From positions 1 through 13,924 of the forward strand of contig NZ_DBDF01000197.1 in assembly GCF_002293435.1 (NCBI RefSeq): a stretch of DNA of 13,924 bases, written 5' to 3'. Origin of the DNA: Bacteroides sp. UBA939 (GTDB lineage: Bacteria > Bacteroidota > Bacteroidia > Bacteroidales > Bacteroidaceae). The notes beneath the pieces are model-generated. The model worked only from the letters and a program-made list of their open reading frames with translations. It was not told the DNA's origin and searched no databases. The number at the start of each line of letters is the position of its first letter. Positions within the stretch are counted from its first letter, which is position 1. A program made the translations under genes and the position numbers. Below, in pieces: positions 1 to 6,899 of this stretch.

Positions 1-8
1 ATGAAAAA

Positions 9-28
9 ATTCGTCCCACGGGATGAAT
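9..28. repeat. Imperfect 20-bp palindrome at the left edge
   Basis: ATTCGTCCC and GGGATGAAT are nine-base arms separated by only two bases (AC). Eight pairs are Watson-Crick and one is a G-T wobble. A two-base centre is too tight for an RNA hairpin loop unless the inner pairs open, so a protein-binding dyad or a small interspersed repeat is as likely as a terminator arm. No T-run follows. It lies outside any gene I can support, about 165 bases upstream of hisH. Confidence 0.45.
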
Positions 29-93
29 GAATGTATTTGCCGCTATGAATAATGCAGGTTAAGGGTCTTCTAAACTTCTTGCTTGAAAACTTC

Positions 94-121
94 CTTGTTC
101 TGCAATAAATCGTTATTTTTG
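94..121 (+). promoter_or_regulatory. Candidate Bacteroides-type promoter for the his-ftsE-lys run
   Basis: TATTTTTG at 114-121 fits the Bacteroides -7 consensus TAnnTTTG. CTTG at 94-97 could be the -33 element, but the 16-base spacer is shorter than the usual 19-21. A start near 127 would give a leader of about 65 bases before hisH. The leader is A-rich and has two very short reading frames (MRKL, MINKIK). Neither contains histidine codons, so a classical his attenuator is not visible. Confidence 0.5.
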
Positions 122-192
122 CAGACTTAAAATGAGAAAATTGTAAATTGCAGAGAATAGAGAATGATAAATAAGATAAAATAAGGTGATTT

Positions 193-786
193 ATGAAGAT
201 TGCAATTGTCAAATATAATGCGGGTAATATTTATTCGGTAGATTATGCATTGAGACGTTTGGGTGTTGAAGCAATAATTACGGCGGATAAAGATCAATTG
301 CGCACAGCAGATAAGGTCGTCTTTCCCGGTGTGGGTGAGGCGGAAACAACTATGAAGTTTTTGCATGCCGCTGGTATGGATACATTAATAAAGGAACTTC
401 GGCAACCGGTGTTGGGGATTTGTTTGGGAATGCAGTTGATGTGCCGTCACTCTGAAGAAGGTGATGTAGATTGCCTGGGCATTTTTGATGCTGAAGTGAA
501 ACGTTTTGTCTCGCAGAGGCATGAGGATAAAGTGCCGCACATGGGTTGGAATACTCTCAAAGAAACAAATAGCGACTTATTCAAAGGTTTCACAGAAGAA
601 GAATTCGTGTATTTCGTGCATAGCTTTTATGTTCCGGTCAATGAATATACGGCGGCTGTAACGGATTATATTCACCCGTTCAGTGCGGCATTACATAAGG
701 ATAATTATTATGCTACTCAATTTCACCCTGAAAAGAGTGGAGGTGTGGGGGAGCGTATTCTGCGTAATTTCCTGGATTTGGAGTGA
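193..786 (+). CDS. hisH: Imidazole glycerol phosphate synthase, glutaminase subunit HisH
   Basis: HisH hydrolyses glutamine and channels the ammonia to HisF, which makes imidazole glycerol phosphate and AICAR in histidine synthesis. It is a cytoplasmic class I glutamine amidotransferase. The 197-residue product is of normal length and starts with MKIAIVKYNAGN, typical of the family. The nucleophile elbow GICLGMQ places the catalytic cysteine at C77, and QFHPEKS gives H178 and E180, completing the triad. The HMGWN (116-120) and YFVHSFY (140-146) motifs are also characteristic of HisH. It is followed 36 bases later by hisA and then by its partner hisF. It is the first gene after the candidate promoter, so it probably heads the operon here; hisG, hisD, hisC and hisB are not in the window. 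Confidence 0.97.
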   Translation: MKIAIVKYNAGNIYSVDYALRRLGVEAIITADKDQLRTADKVVFPGVGEAETTMKFLHAAGMDTLIKELRQPVLGICLGMQLMCRHSEEGDVDCLGIFDAEVKRFVSQRHEDKVPHMGWNTLKETNSDLFKGFTEEEFVYFVHSFYVPVNEYTAAVTDYIHPFSAALHKDNYYATQFHPEKSGGVGERILRNFLDLE

Positions 787-822
787 TTCATTATAATATA
801 ATCAAATCATAGTATTAGGTAT

Positions 823-1557
823 ATGATAGAACTTATCCCTGCAATAGATATTATCGACGGAAAGTGTGTACGACTTTCGCAAGGTGATTATGAAAGTAAA
901 AAGGTGTATAATGAAAATCCGGTAGAAGTTGCCAAAGAAATGGAAGCGCATGGCATTCGTCGTTTGCACGTGGTCGATTTGGATGGAGCAGCTTCTCACC
1001 ATGTAGTCAACTACCGGACTTTGAACCGGATTGCTTCGGAGACTTCCCTGATTATAGATTTCGGGGGTGGCGTGAAAAGTGATGAAGATTTAAAAATAGC
1101 TTTTGAGAATGGAGCGCAGATGGTGACGGGTGGCAGTATTGCTGTGAAAAATCCCGAACTGTTTTGTCGTTGGCTGGATATTTATGGTAGTGAGAAGATT
1201 ATTCTTGGTGCAGATGTCAAGGATCGCAGAATAGCTGTGAACGGTTGGAAAGATGAAAGCGCCTGCGAATTGTTTCCTTTCCTGAAAGAATATATTGAGA
1301 AAGGTGTCAGGAAAGTAATTTGTACGGATATCAGTTGTGATGGCATGTTGCAAGGTCCATCCCTTAAGTTGTATCAGGAAATGCTGGAGCAATATCCGGA
1401 GCTTTATCTGATAGCCAGCGGGGGGGTGAGCTGTATGAATGATATTCATGCGTTAGAATCGGCAGGTGTGCCTGCCGTTATTTTCGGCAAAGCCCTTTAT
1501 GAAGGGCGTATCACTTTGAAAGAAATAGAAAAGAATATGATTTGTCACAGTTCCTAA
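823..1557 (+). CDS. hisA: ProFAR isomerase HisA
   Basis: HisA (phosphoribosylformimino-5-aminoimidazole carboxamide ribotide isomerase) performs an Amadori rearrangement that turns ProFAR into PRFAR, the substrate of HisHF. It is a cytoplasmic TIM barrel, here 244 residues, close to the usual 240-250. The first strand, LIPAIDIIDGKCVRL, carries the general-acid/base aspartate D9. The second catalytic aspartate is D169 in CTDISCDGM. Phosphate-binding loops are visible at FGGGV (80-84) and ASGGVS (198-203). The half-barrel repeat shared with HisF is evident. A run of seven G's (1420-1426) encodes part of the second phosphate loop. It sits between hisH and hisF, as expected for an operon. Confidence 0.97.
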   Translation: MIELIPAIDIIDGKCVRLSQGDYESKKVYNENPVEVAKEMEAHGIRRLHVVDLDGAASHHVVNYRTLNRIASETSLIIDFGGGVKSDEDLKIAFENGAQMVTGGSIAVKNPELFCRWLDIYGSEKIILGADVKDRRIAVNGWKDESACELFPFLKEYIEKGVRKVICTDISCDGMLQGPSLKLYQEMLEQYPELYLIASGGVSCMNDIHALESAGVPAVIFGKALYEGRITLKEIEKNMICHSS

Positions 1558-1584
1558 TTGTTCACCCTAATTTATATATATAAG

Positions 1585-2346
1585 ATGTTAGCAAAAAGAA
1601 TTATCCCCTGTCTCGACATTAAGGACGGGCAGACTGTAAAAGGAATCAACTTCGTGAACTTGCGTCAGGCAGGTGATCCGGTGGAACTGGCACGTGCGTA
1701 TAGTGAGCAAGGTGCGGACGAACTGGTCTTTCTTGATATTACGGCAAGTTTTGAAGGTCGCAAAACTTTTACTGAGCTGGTAAAACGTATTGCCGCCAAT
1801 ATAAGCATTCCATTCACGGTTGGTGGTGGTATCAATGAACTGAGTGATGTAGATCGTTTATTGAATGCCGGTGCAGATAAGATTTCTATCAATTCTTCTG
1901 CTATCCGTCGTCCGGAGCTGATTGATGAAATAGCCGGGAATTTCGGTTCACAAGTCTGTGTATTGGCAGTAGATGCTAAACAGACGGAAAAAGGTTGGTG
2001 GTGCTATCTGAACGGTGGCCGGATAGAAACGGACAAAGAACTGTTTTCGTGGAGTAAAGAAGGGCAGGAACGTGGTGCCGGCGAGATACTTTTCACAAGT
2101 ATGGATCATGACGGTGTAAAAACCGGATACGCTAATGAAGCGCTTGGGGAATTGTCCGATACCCTCTCTATTCCGGTTATAGCATCGGGAGGAGCCGGTG
2201 CCAAAGAACATTTCCGTGATGTCTTTTTGCAAGGAAAAGCAGATGCAGCATTGGCAGCCAGTGTTTTTCATTTCGGAGAAATTAAAATTCCCGATTTAAA
2301 ATCGTATCTTTGCGCCCAAGGAATATCAATTAGAATGATGAAGTGA
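1585..2346 (+). CDS. hisF: Imidazole glycerol phosphate synthase, cyclase subunit HisF
   Basis: HisF uses ammonia from HisH to convert PRFAR to imidazole glycerol phosphate and AICAR. I start it at the ATG at 1585, giving 253 residues beginning MLAKRIIPCLDIKDG, the family's normal N-terminus. The reading frame can be extended to a TTG at 1558, but that would add nine residues not expected in HisF. The catalytic aspartates are D11 (CLDI) and D130 (VLAVDAK). Phosphate-binding loops appear at VGGGI (79-83) and ASGGAGA near the C-terminus. The last codons read through a sequence matching a Bacteroides -7 promoter box (2305-2312). hisIE begins 10 bases after the stop. Confidence 0.97.
   Translation: MLAKRIIPCLDIKDGQTVKGINFVNLRQAGDPVELARAYSEQGADELVFLDITASFEGRKTFTELVKRIAANISIPFTVGGGINELSDVDRLLNAGADKISINSSAIRRPELIDEIAGNFGSQVCVLAVDAKQTEKGWWCYLNGGRIETDKELFSWSKEGQERGAGEILFTSMDHDGVKTGYANEALGELSDTLSIPVIASGGAGAKEHFRDVFLQGKADAALAASVFHFGEIKIPDLKSYLCAQGISIRMMK
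2305..2312 (+). promoter_or_regulatory. Promoter -7-like box inside the 3' end of hisF
   Basis: TATCTTTG fits TAnnTTTG exactly and lies in a 13-base string (CGTATCTTTGCGC) that also occurs at 8186-8198 in front of the threonine dehydrogenase gene. A start near 2319 would give a leader of roughly 40 bases for hisIE. No good TTTG -33 box is seen 19-21 bases upstream, and the bases also encode Ser-Tyr-Leu-Cys-Ala of HisF, so chance is possible. Confidence 0.3.
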
Positions 2347-2356
2347 TAAAGCAAAA

Positions 2357-2968
2357 ATGAATTTGGATTTTAACAAAATGGACGGACTTGTTCCGGCAAT
2401 AATACAAGATGCGGATACTGCTAAGGTACTGATGTTAGGCTTTATGAATAAGGAAGCTTATAACCAGACGGTAGAAACCGGGAAAGTGACCTTTTACAGC
2501 CGTTCTAAAAACCGTCTCTGGACAAAAGGTGAGAAGAGTGGCAATTTTCTGGAAGTAGTTTCCATAAAGGCAGACTGTGATCAGGATACCTTATTGATTC
2601 AAGTACATCCGGTAGGTCCGGTTTGTCATACCGGTACGGATACATGTTGGGGTGAGAAGAACGAGCAACCCGTTATGTTCTTCAAACTTCTTCAAGACTT
2701 TATCAGCAAGCGTCATGAAGAGATGCCCGAAGGTTCTTACACCACAAGCCTGTTTAAATCCGGAGTGAATAAAATGGCGCAGAAAGTGGGCGAAGAAGCT
2801 GTAGAAACAGTTATTGAAGCCTGCAACGGAACTGACGATCGATTGATTTACGAAGGTGCCGACATGTTATACCACCTCATTGTCTTGCTAACGTCCAAAG
2901 GGTATCGCATTGAAGATTTGGCGCGTGAGTTGCAGGGACGTCATAGTATATCCTGGAAGAAACATTGA
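2357..2968 (+). CDS. hisIE: Bifunctional phosphoribosyl-AMP cyclohydrolase / phosphoribosyl-ATP pyrophosphatase HisIE
   Basis: This fusion catalyses steps 2 and 3 of histidine synthesis: pyrophosphate removal from PR-ATP (HisE half) and ring opening of PR-AMP (HisI half). The N-terminal HisI domain spans about residues 1-105. It carries the metal motif D73-C74-D75-Q-D77, the zinc cysteines C90 and C97 in VCHTGTDTCWG, and the FYSRSKNRLWTKGE segment. The C-terminal HisE domain (about 108-203) has the all-alpha MazG-like acidic motif GEEAVE (145-150) followed by E166 and D169. The 203-residue length is normal for the fused form. It ends the his block; ftsE starts 52 bases later. Confidence 0.96.
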   Translation: MNLDFNKMDGLVPAIIQDADTAKVLMLGFMNKEAYNQTVETGKVTFYSRSKNRLWTKGEKSGNFLEVVSIKADCDQDTLLIQVHPVGPVCHTGTDTCWGEKNEQPVMFFKLLQDFISKRHEEMPEGSYTTSLFKSGVNKMAQKVGEEAVETVIEACNGTDDRLIYEGADMLYHLIVLLTSKGYRIEDLARELQGRHSISWKKH

Positions 2969-3020
2969 ATTTGTGCTGGAAGAAGCAATGATTTCGTGAT
3001 AATTGATAAATTGATAAAGG

Positions 3021-3728
3021 ATGAGCGAACCACTGATACGATATAAGAATGTAGAAATACACCAACAAGACTTGTGTGTGCTGAACGAGGTTGACCTTGA
3101 GCTACAGAAGGGAGAATTTGTGTATCTGATCGGTAAGGTGGGTTCAGGCAAGACCAGTTTGCTGAAAACGTTTTATGGAGAACTGGATATAACTTCCGGT
3201 GAGGCGGTTGTATTGGGATATGACATGAACCGTATCAAACGTAGGCACATTCCGCAATTGCGCCGTAAACTGGGTATCGTGTTCCAAGACTTCCAATTGT
3301 TGATAGACCGTACAGTATATGATAACCTCGCATTTGTGCTCAAGGCTACAGGATGGAAAAATAAGCCGGAGATAAAAGACCGTATCAATGAAGTATTGAT
3401 GCAGGTAGGTATGGCTAACAAGGGTTATAAATTTCCTAACGAACTTTCGGGAGGCGAACAGCAACGTATTGTCATTGCCCGCGCAATGCTTAACTCTCCG
3501 GATATTATTCTGGCCGATGAACCAACCGGTAATTTGGATGTTGAAACAGGGCGTGCTATTGTCGGATTATTGCATAATATCAGTCGTGCCGGTTCGCTGG
3601 TAGTGATGACTACGCACAATCTCCATTTGGTTAAGGAATTTCCCGGTCAGGTTTTCCGTTGTTCCGATCATCTGATAACAGACATAACATCGGAATACTC
3701 AGGCATGACATCTATACAAGAAAAATAA
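3021..3728 (+). CDS. ftsE: FtsE-type ABC transporter ATP-binding protein
   Basis: This is a 235-residue cytoplasmic ABC ATPase. All motifs are intact: Walker A GKVGSGKTS (38-46, K44), Q-loop Q89 in FQDFQL, signature LSGGEQQR (142-149), Walker B IILADE (162-167), D-loop NLD and H-loop H199. The VFQDFQLL segment and the GYDMNRIKRRHIPQLRR stretch are typical of FtsE and its MacB/LolD relatives. FtsE works with the membrane protein FtsX to control peptidoglycan hydrolases at the division site. No ftsX or other permease is in this window, so the assignment rests on sequence alone and the partner must be encoded elsewhere. It lies between hisIE (52 bases upstream) and lysC (35 bases downstream), probably in one transcript. 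LolD/MacB-like ATPase is the main alternative. Confidence 0.82.
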   Translation: MSEPLIRYKNVEIHQQDLCVLNEVDLELQKGEFVYLIGKVGSGKTSLLKTFYGELDITSGEAVVLGYDMNRIKRRHIPQLRRKLGIVFQDFQLLIDRTVYDNLAFVLKATGWKNKPEIKDRINEVLMQVGMANKGYKFPNELSGGEQQRIVIARAMLNSPDIILADEPTGNLDVETGRAIVGLLHNISRAGSLVVMTTHNLHLVKEFPGQVFRCSDHLITDITSEYSGMTSIQEK

Positions 3729-3763
3729 ATAATAGTATATAATCATTTAATACAGGAACGAAA

Positions 3764-5083
3764 ATGAAAGTTTTAAAGTTTGGAGGTACTTCCGTTGGTT
3801 CTGCTCAGCGGATGAAGGAAGTAGCCAAATTGATTACCGATGGTGAACAGAAGATAGTTGTCCTCTCGGCTATGTCGGGCACAACTAACACATTGGTGGA
3901 GATTTCGGACTATCTGTACAAGAAAAATCCGGAGGGTGCCAACGAAATCATCAACAAGCTGGAGGCTAAGTACAAACAGCATGTGGATGAATTGTATTCC
4001 ACTCCCGAATATAAACAGAAAGGTCAGGAACTGATTAAATCTCATTTTGACTACATCCGTTCTTATACTAAAGACCTCTTTACCTTGTTCGAAGAGAAAG
4101 TAGTTCTGGCACAGGGAGAGTTGATTTCTACCGCCATGATGAACTACTATCTGCAGGAGTGCGGCGTGAAATCCATTTTGCTTCCGGCATTGGAATACAT
4201 GCGCACCGACAAGAATGCGGAACCCGACCCTGTATATATCAAGGATAAACTCCATATTCAATTGGAGTTGCACTCCGGTGCCGAAATCTATATTACCCAA
4301 GGATACATTTGCCGCAACGCTTACGGTGAAATTGATAACCTGCAACGTGGAGGAAGCGATTATACCGCTTCTCTGATTGGTGCAGCCGTCAACGCTTCCG
4401 AAATTCAGATATGGACTGATATAGACGGTATGCACAATAACGACCCGCGCATTGTCGAAAAGACTGCCCCCGTACGCCATCTGCATTTTGAAGAGGCTGC
4501 TGAGTTGGCTTACTTCGGCGCGAAAATTCTTCATCCTACTTGCATACAACCTGCCAAATATGCCAATATTCCGGTACATCTGCTGAATACTATGGAACCT
4601 ACTGCTCCCGGTACCATGATTTCTAATGAAACCGAGAAGGGTAAAATCAAGGCTGTTGCCGCAAAAGAAAATATTACGGCTATTAAGATTAAATCCAGCC
4701 GTATGTTGCTTGCCCACGGTTTCCTGCGTAAAGTGTTTGAGATTTTTGAAAGTTACCGGACTTCCATTGACATGATTTGTACTTCTGAGGTAGGTGTATC
4801 TGTTTCAATAGATAACACGAAGCATCTGAATGAAATTCTGGATGATCTGAAGAAGTACGGTACGGTGACAGTGGATAAGAATATGTGTATCATCTGCGTA
4901 GTAGGCGACTTGGATTGGGAAAATGTAGGTTTCGAAGCGAAAGCATTGGATGCCATGCGTGATATACCGGTACGAATGATTTCATTTGGTGGTAGTAACT
5001 ACAATATATCTTTCCTTGTTCGTGAGTGCGATAAGAAACAAGCGTTACAATCACTTAGCGACGTATTGTTTAACGGAGAATAA
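3764..5083 (+). CDS. lysC: Monofunctional aspartate kinase
   Basis: Aspartate kinase phosphorylates L-aspartate, the first step toward lysine/diaminopimelate, threonine and methionine. The 439-residue protein opens with the kinase motif KFGGTSVGS (5-13). It also has the substrate/ATP motifs LAQGELIS (115-122), RGGSDYTA (195-202) and WTDIDGMHNNDPR (217-229). Residues from about 300 onward form two ACT-type regulatory modules (for example SIDMICTSEVGVSVSID, 334-350), which normally bind the feedback inhibitor. There is no homoserine dehydrogenase domain. lysA follows after only six bases, with AGGA overlapping the stop, so this isozyme is probably dedicated to lysine and cell-wall diaminopimelate. 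Lysine as the inhibitor is inferred from this pairing; the sequence does not show it directly. Confidence 0.95.
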   Translation: MKVLKFGGTSVGSAQRMKEVAKLITDGEQKIVVLSAMSGTTNTLVEISDYLYKKNPEGANEIINKLEAKYKQHVDELYSTPEYKQKGQELIKSHFDYIRSYTKDLFTLFEEKVVLAQGELISTAMMNYYLQECGVKSILLPALEYMRTDKNAEPDPVYIKDKLHIQLELHSGAEIYITQGYICRNAYGEIDNLQRGGSDYTASLIGAAVNASEIQIWTDIDGMHNNDPRIVEKTAPVRHLHFEEAAELAYFGAKILHPTCIQPAKYANIPVHLLNTMEPTAPGTMISNETEKGKIKAVAAKENITAIKIKSSRMLLAHGFLRKVFEIFESYRTSIDMICTSEVGVSVSIDNTKHLNEILDDLKKYGTVTVDKNMCIICVVGDLDWENVGFEAKALDAMRDIPVRMISFGGSNYNISFLVRECDKKQALQSLSDVLFNGE

Positions 5084-5089
5084 AGGAAT

Positions 5090-6250
5090 ATGAAAGGAAC
5101 ATTTCCTATAGATAAATTTCGTGAGCTACGTACTCCGTTTTATTATTATGACACGAAAGTGTTGCGTGAAACCCTTTCGTGTCTGCATGCCGAATCCATT
5201 AAATATGATAATTTCGTGGTGCATTATGCCGTGAAGGCAAATGCTAACCCTAAACTACTTTCTATTATTCGCGAGAATGGACTGGGTGCCGACTGTGTAA
5301 GCGGCGGAGAAATTCGTGCTGCCATCAAGGCTGGTTTCCCGGCATCGAAAGTTGTGTTTGCCGGAGTAGGGAAGGCTGATTGGGAAATCAACTTGGGACT
5401 GGATTATGGTATTTTCTGTTTCAATGTAGAGTCCATTCCCGAATTGGAAATTATCAATGAATTGGCGGCGGCGAAAGGCAAAGTCGCCAATATTGCTTTC
5501 CGTATCAATCCGAATGTAGGCGCGCATACCCATGCCAATATCACTACAGGACTGGCTGAAAACAAATTTGGTATCAGTATGCCGGATATGGATCATGTGA
5601 TAGATGTGGCTTTGGAGATGAAGAATGTGAAGTTTATCGGACTACATTTCCATATAGGTTCGCAAATATTGGATATGGGTGATTTTATGGCTCTTTGCAA
5701 TCGTGTGAATGAATTGCAGGATAAACTGGAAGCTCGCCGTATCCGCATCGAACATGTTAATGTAGGTGGCGGATTGGGCATTGATTATAAACATCCTAAC
5801 CGTCAGGTGATACCGGATTTTCATGATTATTTTGAAACTTATGCCGAACATCTGAAGCTTCGTTCATATCAGACACTCCATTTTGAATTGGGACGTGCCG
5901 TCACAGGACAGTGCGGCTCGCTGATTTCCCGCGTGCTTTACGTAAAGCAGGGAACTAATAAGAAATTTGCTATCCTCGACGCCGGTATGACGGACTTGAT
6001 ACGTCCTGCCTTGTATCAGGCTTACCATAAAATAGAAAATATCACTTCTGATGATACGGTTGAATCCTATGATGTGGTAGGACCTATTTGTGAATCTTCG
6101 GATGTATTTGGCAAGGCTATTGATTTGAATAAAGTGAAACGAGGGGATTTGATTGCATTGCGCTCTTCCGGTGCCTATGGCGAGATTATGGCGTCAGGCT
6201 ATAACTGTCGCGAATTGCCACAGGGATATACCTCGGACGAACTGGTGTAA
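5090..6250 (+). CDS. lysA: Diaminopimelate decarboxylase
   Basis: LysA removes CO2 from meso-diaminopimelate to give L-lysine, using PLP. The 386-residue protein has the fold type III N-terminal barrel with the PLP lysine K49 in YAVKANANP. PLP contacts are at H188 (LHFHIGSQ) and the glycine loop NVGGGLGIDY (224-233). The C-terminal part carries the DAP-decarboxylase signature PICESSD (C334, E335) and GAYGEIMASGYN (Y363, Y371). One departure is ELGR (266-269), where EPGR is usual; the substrate-binding arginine is kept. The start is fixed by tight coupling to lysC. It ends the 6-kb run; a 79-base gap with a separate candidate promoter precedes ferritin. Confidence 0.94.
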   Translation: MKGTFPIDKFRELRTPFYYYDTKVLRETLSCLHAESIKYDNFVVHYAVKANANPKLLSIIRENGLGADCVSGGEIRAAIKAGFPASKVVFAGVGKADWEINLGLDYGIFCFNVESIPELEIINELAAAKGKVANIAFRINPNVGAHTHANITTGLAENKFGISMPDMDHVIDVALEMKNVKFIGLHFHIGSQILDMGDFMALCNRVNELQDKLEARRIRIEHVNVGGGLGIDYKHPNRQVIPDFHDYFETYAEHLKLRSYQTLHFELGRAVTGQCGSLISRVLYVKQGTNKKFAILDAGMTDLIRPALYQAYHKIENITSDDTVESYDVVGPICESSDVFGKAIDLNKVKRGDLIALRSSGAYGEIMASGYNCRELPQGYTSDELV

Positions 6251-6259
6251 ATAACTCTA

Positions 6260-6314
6260 TTTCTTGTGAACAAAAGGAGTGTATGCTTGTTGATTAATCA
6301 AGGATTTTAATTTG
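6260..6314 (+). promoter_or_regulatory. Candidate ferritin promoter region with perfect 12-bp palindrome
   Basis: Two near-matches to TAnnTTTG lie in the gap before ftnA: TATGCTTG (6282-6289) and TTAATTTG (6307-6314), each with one mismatch. TTG at 6287-6289 could be the -33 box for the second, with a 17-base spacer. TTGATTAATCAA at 6290-6301 is a perfect palindrome placed just downstream of the first -7 candidate and between the elements of the second, a position suited to an operator. Which promoter is used cannot be decided from sequence. Confidence 0.4.
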
Positions 6315-6329
6315 TTAAATGATACGATT

Positions 6330-6809
6330 ATGATTAAGGAAAAATTACAAGATGCAATTAATGAGCAGATTATAGCAGAAATGTGGTCAGCTAACTTGTA
6401 CTTAGCGATGTCTTTTTTCATGGATAAAGAAGGTTATCCGGGTATGGCACATTGGTTGAAGGAGCAATGGATAGAAGAAAACGGTCATGCTTTTAAGTTA
6501 GCTGATTATGTAATCAGGCGTGGTGGTAAGGCCAAAGTCGATAAGATTGATGTGGTTCCCAATGATTTCGGTACTCCGTTGGAAGTATTTGAACAGGTTT
6601 ACAAGCATGAGCGTCGTGTGTCTGAATTGATTGACAAGTTGGTTGATGTGGCTATTGCTGAAAAAGATAAAGCAACCCAAGATTTCCTGATGGAATTTGT
6701 TCGTGAGCAAGTAGAAGAAGAGACTACAACCTCCAATATTGTAGAAATGATAAAGAAAGCCGGTAGTACGGGTGTTTTCTTTGTTGATGTTAAATTGGGG
6801 GAACGTTGA
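6330..6809 (+). CDS. ftnA: Non-haem ferritin (FtnA type)
   Basis: This is an iron-storage protein that oxidises Fe(II) and stores the mineral in a 24-subunit cytoplasmic shell. I use the ATG at 6330, giving 159 residues starting MIKEKLQDAINEQI, as in bacterial ferritins. A TTG at 6312 is in frame but would add six atypical residues. All ferroxidase-centre ligands are present: E17, E50, H53, E94, Q127 and E130, together with Y24. There is no haem-ligand signature of bacterioferritin, and the four-helix-bundle length is normal. The gene stands alone, flanked by its own promoter candidates and a strong terminator. In Bacteroides fragilis, ferritin expression is known to respond to oxygen and iron; the palindrome upstream could mediate this, which is inference. 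Confidence 0.95.
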   Translation: MIKEKLQDAINEQIIAEMWSANLYLAMSFFMDKEGYPGMAHWLKEQWIEENGHAFKLADYVIRRGGKAKVDKIDVVPNDFGTPLEVFEQVYKHERRVSELIDKLVDVAIAEKDKATQDFLMEFVREQVEEETTTSNIVEMIKKAGSTGVFFVDVKLGER

Positions 6810-6838
6810 TAATATTTTGATATCGAAGTGCTAAAGTG

Positions 6839-6875
6839 AAGAAGCTGCCTGAAAATTTCAAGCAGCTTCTTTTTT
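6839..6875 (+). terminator. Rho-independent terminator after ftnA
   Basis: AAGAAGCTGC (6839-6848) pairs perfectly with GCAGCTTCTT (6862-6871), and six T's run from 6870 to 6875. The 13-base loop can itself fold slightly (TGA/TCA). It lies between the convergent ends of ftnA and kbl. Read on the minus strand, the stem is followed by CACTTTAG, a poorer U-tract, so it would stop kbl transcripts less efficiently. Confidence 0.9.
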
Positions 6876-6899
6876 ATGCCTTGCTTTTCCTGGTATTTT

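Noticed and set aside
122..192. Possible his leader peptide / attenuator before hisH
   Set aside because: The short frames MRKL and MINKIK have no histidine codons, and I see no terminator/antiterminator pair in the leader.
1558..1584. TTG start for hisF nine codons upstream
   Set aside because: HisF normally starts MLAKRIIPCLDI, so the ATG at 1585 fits better; the extra residues are intergenic-like.
3773..4717. Long 314-residue minus-strand frame opposite lysC
   Set aside because: It is the antisense shadow of a clearly real aspartate kinase gene and shows no recognisable domain.
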